Below the pieces are notes generated by a model. That model did no database searches. It saw only the letters and a list, made by a program, of their open reading frames with translations, and had not been told where the DNA came from. Source: DAOUMF01 sp034411955 (GTDB lineage: Bacteria; Chloroflexota; Dehalococcoidia; SM23-28-2; RBG-16-64-32). Taken from it: a stretch of DNA of 11,216 bases. The DNA lies in assembly GCA_034411955.1 (NCBI GenBank), contig DAOUMF010000112.1, positions 1 through 11,216 on the forward strand, in the 5' to 3' direction. Shown piece after piece: positions 6,735 through 11,216 of the stretch. A program made the translations under genes and the position numbers. The first letter of the stretch is position 1. Every line of letters starts with the position of its first letter.

Positions 6735-7223
6735 ATGTCCTTCCGGGTCGGCATCCTCGTCATCTCCGATAGGGGAGCCCGCGGCGAGCGCCAGGACACC
6801 TCCGGCGCCGCCATCCGCGAGATGCTCTCCGCCCTCGACGGAATCGTGGAGCGTTTTGAGGTCGTTCCGGACGACCGGGCTGCCATCTCCCAGCGGCTGA
6901 TCGACTGGGCGGACGATGACGGCCTCGACCTCATCGTCACCACAGGCGGCACGGGTCTGGGGCCGCGGGACGTCACGCCGGAGTCCACCCGAGAGGCGAT
7001 CGACTATGAGGCGCCGGGGTTAGCGGAGGCGATGCGGCTGGAGGGGCTGAAGCACACGCCGATGGCGATGCTCAGCCGGGCCGTGGCTGGCGTGCGGGGC
7101 CGGACGCTGATCGTGAACCTGCCCGGGAGCCCGCGCGGCGTCCGCGAGAACCTTTCCGTGCTGCTGCCTGTGCTGCCCCACGCGCTGGAGGTCCTGCGGG
7201 GGCAAACGGAGCACGGGGGCTAG
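6735..7223 (+). CDS. mogA: MogA/MoaB-type molybdopterin adenylyltransferase
   Basis: This 162-residue protein is a single MoCF-biosynthesis domain. Such proteins adenylylate molybdopterin with ATP before molybdenum insertion, in the cytoplasm. Seen are the N-terminal strand VGILVISDRGARGERQDTSG (5-24), the nucleotide/molybdopterin loop TTGGTGLGPRDVTPE (69-83) and NLPGSPRGVREN (128-139). Length and motifs fit MogA and MoaB equally; the two cannot be separated here, so the symbol is tentative. It begins at ATG 6735 and runs divergently from mraZ across a 201-base gap. No clear Shine-Dalgarno or -10/-35 pair was found before it. No other molybdenum cofactor gene or molybdoenzyme is in the window, so its client is unknown. 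Confidence 0.88.
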   Translation: MSFRVGILVISDRGARGERQDTSGAAIREMLSALDGIVERFEVVPDDRAAISQRLIDWADDDGLDLIVTTGGTGLGPRDVTPESTREAIDYEAPGLAEAMRLEGLKHTPMAMLSRAVAGVRGRTLIVNLPGSPRGVRENLSVLLPVLPHALEVLRGQTEHGG

Positions 7224-7247
7224 GTGTCGGCGCGCAGCCGCGGCGAG

Positions 7248-7262
7248 TGGGGAGAAGTGGGG
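7248..7262 (+). promoter_or_regulatory. Possible second MraZ site: two TGGGG repeats ten bases apart
   Basis: TGGGG starts at 7248 and again at 7258, giving TGGGN-N5-TGGGN, the same phase as the box before mraZ. The flanking bases (agaag, acga) also resemble that box. Only two repeats are present and no promoter is visible next to them, so this may be chance in G-rich DNA. Confidence 0.3.
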
Positions 7263-7404
7263 ACGAATCCGTCCGGCTCAGGCTGACTGATCCTGAGTGT
7301 GCGCGCCGCGCAGAATGTGGTTCACTGACCGGAGCGCGTGTTTCGTGGAACGGCACCCCATCCTTGAGGCCGGGGTCTGGTTAGGACTTACGGGGACATC
7401 AGCG

Positions 7405-7410
7405 TATCAT
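7405..7410 (+). promoter_or_regulatory. Possible -10 element of trmD placing the start point at the GTG
   Basis: TATCAT is followed by seven bases and then the trmD GTG. A transcript starting at the normal distance would begin at or next to the start codon, that is, leaderless. No Shine-Dalgarno sequence precedes the GTG, which agrees. The -35 (TTAGGA, 18 bases upstream) is weak. Confidence 0.4.
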
Positions 7411-7417
7411 TACTGTC

Positions 7418-8158
7418 GTGCGCATCGATATCCTGACCATCTTCCCGGAGATGTTCCGCGGCCCCTTCGATGAGTCCATCGTTAAGCGGGCGATGGAGAG
7501 CGGTCTGGTGTCCATCCACCTGCACGACATCCGGCGATGGGCCAAGGACCGCCACAAGACGGTGGACGATTACCCCTACGGCGGCGGGCCGGGCATGGTG
7601 ATGAAGCCGGACGTGGTGTTCGCGGCCGCGGAGTCGGTGCTGGAGATGGCGCCGCAGCGGGAGCCGGTCATCCTGCTCACGCCCATCGGGCGGCGGCTGA
7701 CCCACGGGGTCGTCGTGGAGTTGGCGGCCAAGGAGCGGCTGGTCCTGCTGTGCGGACACTACGAGGGGTTCGACGCCCGCGTGCACGAGCGCCTGGCGAC
7801 GGACGAGATCAGCATCGGCGACTACGTGCTGTCGGGCGGGGAGCTGGCGGCGATGGTGCTGGTGGACGCGGTGGTGCGCCAGGTCCCCGGGGCTATCGGC
7901 TCGCCCCAGTCGGCGGTTGAGGAGTCGTTCGCCGAGGGGCTGCTGGAGGCGCCGCACTACACTCGGCCGCCGCAGTTCCGCGACTGGCCGGTGCCGGAGG
8001 TGCTGCTGTCGGGCAACCACCGGGAGGTGGCGAAGTGGCGTCGGCGGCAGAACCTCCTGCTGACGGCGCGGCGGCGGCCCGAGTTGCTGGCCTCGCTGGA
8101 GCTGACGGCGGAGGAGAAGGAGTGGCTGGCGTCGTCCGGGGACGCCGGTGAGACGTAG
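7418..8158 (+). CDS. trmD: TrmD, tRNA (guanine-37-N1)-methyltransferase
   Basis: TrmD is a SPOUT-class enzyme that methylates G37 next to the anticodon and prevents +1 frameshifting. The 246-residue product starts MRIDILTIFPEMF and shows DYPYGGGPGMVMKP (51-64), the trefoil-knot SAM segments LLTPIGRRLTHGV (86-98), LLCGHYEGFDARV (110-122) and EISIGDYVLSGGELAAM (130-146), and the substrate loop GLLEAPHYTRP (174-184). Glu177 stands where E. coli has the catalytic Asp169; acidic replacement here is known in other bacteria. VPEVLLSGNH (192-201) marks the C-terminal tRNA-binding part. The start is GTG and no ribosome site is seen. The gene is usually in an rpsP-rimM-trmD-rplS operon but here stands alone between mogA and a hydratase gene. 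Confidence 0.97.
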   Translation: MRIDILTIFPEMFRGPFDESIVKRAMESGLVSIHLHDIRRWAKDRHKTVDDYPYGGGPGMVMKPDVVFAAAESVLEMAPQREPVILLTPIGRRLTHGVVVELAAKERLVLLCGHYEGFDARVHERLATDEISIGDYVLSGGELAAMVLVDAVVRQVPGAIGSPQSAVEESFAEGLLEAPHYTRPPQFRDWPVPEVLLSGNHREVAKWRRRQNLLLTARRRPELLASLELTAEEKEWLASSGDAGET

Positions 8159-8189
8159 GGCGACCTTTCTCCGACAGGACGCCCTGGGT

Positions 8190-8195
8190 TACAAT
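8190..8195 (+). promoter_or_regulatory. Possible -10 element for the MaoC-type hydratase gene
   Basis: TACAAT lies 35 bases before the ATG at 8231, with GGAGGGAGGA (8211-8220) as a strong ribosome site in between. The -35 region is poor. An imperfect hairpin (AGGGCG 8157-8162 with CGCCCT 8180-8185) covers the trmD stop and may limit read-through. A separate transcript for the hydratase gene is plausible. Confidence 0.4.
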
Positions 8196-8230
8196 GCCGC
8201 TGGCCATCCAGGAGGGAGGACTGTCACGCC

Positions 8231-9307
8231 ATGACTACTAAGACACACGCCGGCAACTTCTTCGAGGACTTTTCAGTAGGGCAGGTCTTCCGCCACGCGG
8301 TCCCCCGCACCGTGACGGAGGGCGACCTGGCGCTGTACATAGCGCTTACCGGCGATCGCAGGCCGCTGCACTGTTCGAGGGAGTTCGCGCGTTCACTGGG
8401 GTTCGGGCGGGAGGTCGCGCACGACCTGCTGGTGTTCCACATAGTGTTCGGGCGGGCCGTGCCGGACGTGTCGCTCAACTCGCCGGCCAACCTGGGCTAC
8501 GCCGACGTGCGGTTCCTGACTCCAGTCTATGTGGGCGATACGCTGCGCGCTGAGACCGAGGTGATGGGCCGCCGCGAGACCTCGAGAGGCGACGTGGGCA
8601 TCGTCTGGGTGCACACCCGGGGGTACAACCAGCGGGACGATACGGTGCTCCAGTTCTACCGCTGGGCGATGGTGAACAAGCGTGACCCTGAGACGAACAG
8701 CGGCGCCGACGACGCCCCGAAGCTGCCGCCCCAGGTGAGCGTCGACGACCTGTTCGTGCCGCCGGAGCTGGACCTGTCGCGCTTCGATCCCGTGGTGACG
8801 GGCGGCAAGGCCCTGTGGGAGGACTACGAAACGGGCGAGCGAATCTTGCACCCGCAAGGGATGACGATCGAGGATGCGGAGCACCAGTCGGCCACGCGCC
8901 TGTACCAGAACACCGCCCGCGTGCACTTCAACGAGCTGCTCCAGAAGAAGTCGCGGCTGGGGACTCGGATCATCTACGGCGGCCACATCATCTCGCTGGC
9001 GCACGCGCTCTCGTTCGACGGGCTGGAGAACGCGATCCGCGTCCTCGGCTTCAACGCAGGGACACACAGCAACCCCACGGTCGCCGGCGACACGCTGTTC
9101 GCGCTGACGGACGTGGTGGAGCGGATCGATCTGGGCCGTGAGGACGCGGGCGCTCTGCGGCTGCGACTGGTGGCCGTGAAGAACCTGGACCCGAATGAGG
9201 AAGAGATCGAGATCAAGGTGAAGGACCCGGAGAGCGGCCGCGAGGGCTACCATCAGAACGTGGTGCTGGACCTCGACTACACCGTGCTGATGCCGCGGCG
9301 CGGCTGA
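8231..9307 (+). CDS. mch: Two-domain MaoC-like hydratase, close to mesaconyl-CoA (2-methylfumaryl-CoA) hydratase
   Basis: The 358-residue protein has two MaoC-type hot-dog domains (about 5-150 and 195-355). From recall, its start (AGNFFEDFSVGQVFRHAVPR), PDVSLNSPANLGYADVRFL (78-96), AEHQSATRLYQNTARVHFNE (216-235), YGGHIISLAHALSF (249-262) and ending VVLDLDYTVLMPR (344-356) resemble mesaconyl-CoA hydratase, which interconverts mesaconyl-CoA and beta-methylmalyl-CoA in the ethylmalonyl-CoA pathway, 3-hydroxypropionate bicycle and methylaspartate cycle. The second domain holds N227 and H232 of the hydratase site. The first keeps a GDRRPLH motif (D42, H47) that, as I recall, the Rhodobacter enzyme has lost. 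ATG 8231 follows GGAGGGAGGA by ten bases. No other gene of these pathways is adjacent on this strand. A different branched enoyl-CoA substrate is possible, so symbol and substrate are tentative. Confidence 0.8.
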   Translation: MTTKTHAGNFFEDFSVGQVFRHAVPRTVTEGDLALYIALTGDRRPLHCSREFARSLGFGREVAHDLLVFHIVFGRAVPDVSLNSPANLGYADVRFLTPVYVGDTLRAETEVMGRRETSRGDVGIVWVHTRGYNQRDDTVLQFYRWAMVNKRDPETNSGADDAPKLPPQVSVDDLFVPPELDLSRFDPVVTGGKALWEDYETGERILHPQGMTIEDAEHQSATRLYQNTARVHFNELLQKKSRLGTRIIYGGHIISLAHALSFDGLENAIRVLGFNAGTHSNPTVAGDTLFALTDVVERIDLGREDAGALRLRLVAVKNLDPNEEEIEIKVKDPESGREGYHQNVVLDLDYTVLMPRRG

Positions 9308-9314
9308 CAGCCGC
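9300..9314 (+). terminator. Weak stem-loop at the end of the hydratase gene
   Basis: GCGGCT (9300-9305) and AGCCGC (9309-9314) form a 6-bp stem with a three-base loop over the TGA stop. No T-run follows, so Rho-independent termination is doubtful. Confidence 0.25.
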
Positions 9315-9388
9315 TGGCGAATGCCCTACTTCCCGTGGTCTCCGTTGGCTGGCGGTGATCGCAGCGACATGACGGGAGATGACCGGTC

Positions 9389-9886
9389 GTGAAGGAGCAG
9401 GAGCGAAGGCAGCTTCAGGCCGAACTCGCGGCTGATCGCGAGGCCCTGCTGGCCGTCGCGTCCGGCGTGGACGGCCAGGACCTCGCTCGGCACACTCGTA
9501 ACCCCGGGGGGGCGGTGCGGGACGTGCGCGCCCACGTCCTGGCCTCGGACGCGGATCTCATCTCTCTGCTCGAAGCGGCGGGCAACTCGATCGCCGAACC
9601 TATCCGGATAAACAGTCTGGAACAACATCAGGAGGAGATGGCCCGCTGGATGGACGCGACTCCGCAGGCGCTCGCCCAGGAACTGCGGGAGCGCGGCGAC
9701 CGCTGGCGAAAGCTCCTGGCCGCCTCGCCGCCCTCGGCGTTCGCGATCACGGTGGGCACGAGCGGCTGGATCAAGGGTGCGAAAAGGCTCCTTGATGTGA
9801 TCGGCGATTGGCGAGGACACGACTCGCAACACGCCGAGGATGTCCGCCTAGCGCTCGTGGACGGCTCTTCCGGCGCGTCGCCGTAG
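9389..9886 (+). CDS. DinB/MDMPI-N-like helical-bundle protein, function unknown
   Basis: This 165-residue, mostly helical protein resembles the DinB/maleylpyruvate isomerase N-terminal superfamily of metal-binding four-helix bundles, which includes thiol-dependent transferases and many proteins of unknown role. H49 (VRDVRAHVL) together with H144 and H148 (WRGHDSQHAEDVRLAL) could form the three-histidine metal site. A segment TPQALAQELRERGDRWRKLL (91-110) fits the third helix. The start is GTG 9389, with GGGAGA eleven bases upstream; nearby ATGs run into stops within a few codons. The gene lies 81 bases after the hydratase and converges with the ferredoxin gene, leaving 19 bases between the two stops. 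No substrate can be named. The family assignment rests on the histidine spacing and length only. Confidence 0.65.
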   Translation: MKEQERRQLQAELAADREALLAVASGVDGQDLARHTRNPGGAVRDVRAHVLASDADLISLLEAAGNSIAEPIRINSLEQHQEEMARWMDATPQALAQELRERGDRWRKLLAASPPSAFAITVGTSGWIKGAKRLLDVIGDWRGHDSQHAEDVRLALVDGSSGASP

Positions 9887-9905
9887 CCGCTGCGGCCTAG
9901 TCCGC

Positions 9906-10127
9906 CTACTCGTACAGCTTGACGACTCTGACCCGGCCGGCTGGGTCCGCCTGCACGCACAGGTCGCAGAGGACGCACTCGTCCTCGTTCTCCTCCACCA
10001 CGCGGGCCTTGCCCTCGCCGTCCAGGTCGAAGATGTCTACCGGGCAGACCTCCACCAGCTTCTTGGCCAGCTCAGGGTCCGCCGCCGCCGAAGGCTCGAC
10101 CTCCACACGGATGAACATGGAAGGCAT
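9906..10127 (-). CDS. Small ferredoxin with ligands for one [4Fe-4S] cluster
   Basis: The 73-residue protein has the pattern of a two-motif bacterial ferredoxin that keeps one cluster site. C28 (EVCPVDIFDLD) plus C51, C54 and C57 (ECVLCDLCVQADP) can bind one [4Fe-4S]. The CxxCxxC of the first half is gone, and the Cys expected before Pro in the second half is Asp61, so the other cluster cannot form. FixX-type and other small electron carriers show the same loss. The ATG overlaps the last base of the sucD stop (TGATG), and GGAGGAGG lies seven bases before it, so the two genes are one transcription unit and probably coupled. It may carry electrons for a 2-oxoacid:ferredoxin oxidoreductase that feeds or drains the CoA ester used by the ligase. 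That partner is not in the window. Confidence 0.82.
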   Translation of the reverse strand: MPSMFIRVEVEPSAAADPELAKKLVEVCPVDIFDLDGEGKARVVEENEDECVLCDLCVQADPAGRVRVVKLYE

Positions 10128-11032
10128 CAGGCGGCCTCCTCCAGGCGCTGCTTCACCAGCTTGGGGATATCGGATATCTCCTCGGCCACGGAAATGCCAG
10201 CCTCGGTCAGGCGGCGGATCTTCTCGGCCGCGGTGTCCTGCTTGCCCTCGACGATGGTGCCGGCGTGACCGAACCTCATTCCGGGCATGGCGTCCATGAA
10301 TCGGCCCGCCATGAAGGCGACGATGGGCAGGTGGGAGTTGCTCTCGGTCACGTAGGCGGCCAACTGCGCCTCCATCGGCCCGCCCGGCTCCGAGTAGACG
10401 ACGATGGCCTTGGTCTGCGGGTCGGCCTCGTACAGGGGCATCAGCTCAGCGTAGGTGGAGCCGATGATGGCGTCGCCGCCGATGCTGATGGCGGTGCTCT
10501 GGCCCAGGCCGGCGGCGCGCAGGGCGTTGGAGATCTCGGTGGTCATGCCGCCGCTACGTGACATAACACCGACAGGGCCGGGCTCATACGCCTTGCGGGT
10601 GTCCTCGGCAGGGCCGCCGACGCCGCCCATCTTGGACTTACCGGGGGAGATGATGCCCAGGCAATTGGGGCCGATGACGCGGGCCTCCTGCCTGCGGGCC
10701 AGCTCCAGTATCTGGGCGACCTCGCCGCGAGGGATGCGCTCGGTGACGACAACGATGAGCTTGATGCCGTTCTCCAGCGCCTCGAAGGCGGCGTCTCGGG
10801 TGAAGGCGGGGGGCACCGTGAGGACGGAGCCGTCCACCCGCTCGCGGGAGGTGATCTCGCGGACGGTATCGTATACCGGCACGCCGTAGACGTCGCGGCC
10901 ACCGCGGCCGGGGGTCACGCCCCCGACGATCTTGGACCCGTAGTTAAGGCACTCGCGGGTCATGTTCACCGCCTCGCGGCCGGTGATCCCCTGGATGATG
11001 AATGTTGTGTTCTCGTCGATAAGTATGGACAT
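10127..11032 (-). CDS. sucD: SucD-like ligase, CoA-binding alpha subunit (succinate--CoA ligase family, divergent)
   Basis: This 301-residue protein matches the alpha subunit of succinyl-CoA synthetase-type ligases, which form a CoA thioester with NTP through a phosphohistidine. It starts MSILIDENTT and shows the Rossmann CoA-binding part with GITG (15-18), YGSKIVGGVTPGRGG (31-45), VIGPNCLGIISPGKS (119-133), SRSGGMTTE (158-166), SIGGDAIIGS (183-192), SEPGG (E215) and the active-site FGHAGTIVEG, with H256 the likely phosphohistidine. Several sites differ from E. coli SucD: the CoA loop reads REAVNM where QGTFH is usual, SRSGTLTYE is altered, and GEIGG has become SEPGG. Related ligases use malate or other acids, so the substrate is open. 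The beta subunit should lie upstream but is beyond the right edge. The 5' end is duplicated upstream, and the inner ATG has only a weak ribosome site (TAGGTG). Confidence 0.85.
   Translation of the reverse strand: MSILIDENTTFIIQGITGREAVNMTRECLNYGSKIVGGVTPGRGGRDVYGVPVYDTVREITSRERVDGSVLTVPPAFTRDAAFEALENGIKLIVVVTERIPRGEVAQILELARRQEARVIGPNCLGIISPGKSKMGGVGGPAEDTRKAYEPGPVGVMSRSGGMTTEISNALRAAGLGQSTAISIGGDAIIGSTYAELMPLYEADPQTKAIVVYSEPGGPMEAQLAAYVTESNSHLPIVAFMAGRFMDAMPGMRFGHAGTIVEGKQDTAAEKIRRLTEAGISVAEEISDIPKLVKQRLEEAA
10995..11032. repeat. Direct repeat copy A: first 38 bases of sucD
   Basis: These bases, which encode the first 12 residues of SucD plus two bases, are identical to 11126-11163. The repeat begins exactly at the ATG on the minus strand and breaks where the gene diverges from the palindromic insert. 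The two copies are 131 bases apart, start to start. Confidence 0.95.
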
Positions 11033-11037
11033 AGCAC

Positions 11038-11163
11038 CTACAGGCTAACCAGCCCCGCGGACTGAAGTCCGCGGCTCCCTGTTTCCGCCCATGCCGCCGA
11101 CTTCAGTCGGCGGTGCGGAACGACCATGATGAATGTTGTGTTCTCGTCGATAAGTATGGACAT
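11038..11163 (-). CDS. 41-codon leader reading frame made from the duplicated sucD start
   Basis: From the outer ATG (11163) the minus strand encodes MSILIDENTTFI, the SucD start, then continues through both palindromes as an unrelated, basic, low-complexity tail ending GLVSL. It stops at TAG 11040-11038, five bases before the inner sucD ATG (11032). The outer ATG has a GGAG eleven bases upstream, so it probably kept the original ribosome site. The frame may couple translation into sucD or may be a chance product of the insertion. It is not expected to fold. Confidence 0.4.
   Translation of the reverse strand: MSILIDENTTFIMVVPHRRLKSAAWAETGSRGLQSAGLVSL
11055..11074. repeat. REP-like palindrome 1 (8-bp stem, TGAA loop)
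   Basis: CCGCGGAC and GTCCGCGG enclose TGAA on the plus strand. It is paired with an inverted relative at 11094-11113. Such paired palindromes are typical of REP/REPIN elements moved by RAYT transposases. No transposase is in the window. Confidence 0.75.
11094..11113. repeat. REP-like palindrome 2, inverted relative of palindrome 1
   Basis: CCGCCGAC and GTCGGCGG enclose TTCA on the plus strand, that is TGAA on the minus strand. Compared with palindrome 1 the stem differs by a swapped pair (G-C for C-G), keeping full pairing. This argues for selection on, or replication of, the hairpin. Confidence 0.75.
11126..11163. repeat. Direct repeat copy B: duplicated sucD start upstream of the palindromes
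   Basis: This copy is identical over 38 bases to the start of sucD at 10995-11032. It is preceded on the minus strand by TTGGAG, eleven bases from the ATG, which looks like the original ribosome site. The 93 bases between the copies hold the palindrome pair, as in an insertion with target duplication. Confidence 0.95.
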
Positions 11164-11190
11164 GGCTATATGCGCTCCAAGAATTCGACA

Positions 11191-11216
11191 CCGCAGGTTG
11201 AAAGCCTGCCTGCCGG
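11191..11216. repeat. Possible third REP-like palindrome at the window edge
   Basis: GCAGG (11193-11197) and CCTGC (11205-11209) pair around TTGAAAG, with a G-T and a T-A pair possible inside. The TGAA core and leading CCGC recall the palindromes at 11055 and 11094, but the stem is shorter and the sequence runs off the edge. No gene is visible in 11164-11216. Confidence 0.4.

Larger units (their letters stand above)
7224..7417. other. Intergenic region between mogA and trmD with inverted repeats and a TGGGN pair
   Basis: No gene is seen in these 194 bases. CGGCGCGCA (7228-7236) and TGCGCGCCG (7300-7308) form a 9-bp inverted repeat 63 bases apart. Within it CTCAGG (7277-7282) and CCTGAG (7292-7297) form a second, smaller one. 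No T-run follows, so neither is a clear terminator. The rest shows nothing recognisable apart from the sites listed separately. Confidence 0.5.

Noticed and set aside
6440..6988. 182-codon minus-strand frame crossing the mraZ promoter
   Set aside because: It overlaps mraZ in another frame, the promoter and MraZ box, and mogA. Its Ser/Arg-rich product has no motif.
7388..8020. 210-codon minus-strand open frame opposite trmD
   Set aside because: It is an antisense shadow of a well-conserved gene, rich in His, Arg and Leu.
8393..9253. 286-codon minus-strand open frame opposite the MaoC-type hydratase
   Set aside because: It is rich in Val, His, Arg, Leu and Gln and has no recognisable motif. 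The plus-strand gene has clear family signatures and a strong ribosome site.
9887..9905. Shared terminator between the convergent DinB-like and ferredoxin genes
   Set aside because: Only 19 bases separate the stops, and no stem followed by a T-run is seen on either strand.

Overview
The window is high in G+C and tightly packed. It reads as a chromosomal segment of a bacterium that makes peptidoglycan. Gene order, the MurD and RsmH sequence variants and the short palindromes built around a TGAA loop suggest a Chloroflexota-like organism, perhaps near the Dehalococcoidia/SAR202 lineages. That placement is an inference from recall, not from a search. No tRNA, rRNA, CRISPR array, phage gene or transposase gene was seen.

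Left part (1-6533, all minus strand): the front half of a division and cell wall (dcw) operon. In transcription order it is mraZ, rsmH, ftsL, ftsI, murF, mraY, murD (cut by the left edge). Spacings are a few bases or overlaps. rsmH and ftsL start with TTG, and ftsI and murF with GTG. murE, usually between ftsI and murF, is missing. mraY carries an in-frame amber codon (708-710) exactly where the family has a conserved Glu. The remaining 25 codons are intact, so the last membrane helix is lost unless the base is an error or is read through. Upstream of mraZ are a good sigma-70 promoter (6655-6682), a three-repeat MraZ box (6629-6653) just after the -10, and a strong GNRA-capped hairpin in the leader (6579-6600).

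Middle part (6735-9886, plus strand): mogA (molybdenum cofactor), trmD (tRNA m1G37 methyltransferase, outside its usual rpsP-rimM-trmD-rplS setting and possibly leaderless), a two-domain MaoC/hot-dog hydratase close to mesaconyl-CoA (2-methylfumaryl-CoA) hydratase, and a DinB-like helical-bundle protein. Two TGGGN repeats in MraZ-box phase lie between mogA and trmD.

Right part (9906-11216, minus strand): a SucD-like CoA ligase alpha subunit followed, with a one-base overlap, by a small ferredoxin that keeps ligands for only one [4Fe-4S] cluster. The first 38 bases of sucD, starting exactly at the ATG, are repeated 131 bp upstream. The 93 bp between the copies hold two inverted palindromes of a REP/REPIN type. 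The outer copy opens a 41-codon reading frame that ends five bases before the inner sucD start, so the insertion may have turned the original start into a coupled leader peptide.

The clearest things to check are the mraY amber codon, the duplicated sucD start with its palindrome pair, and the MraZ operator.
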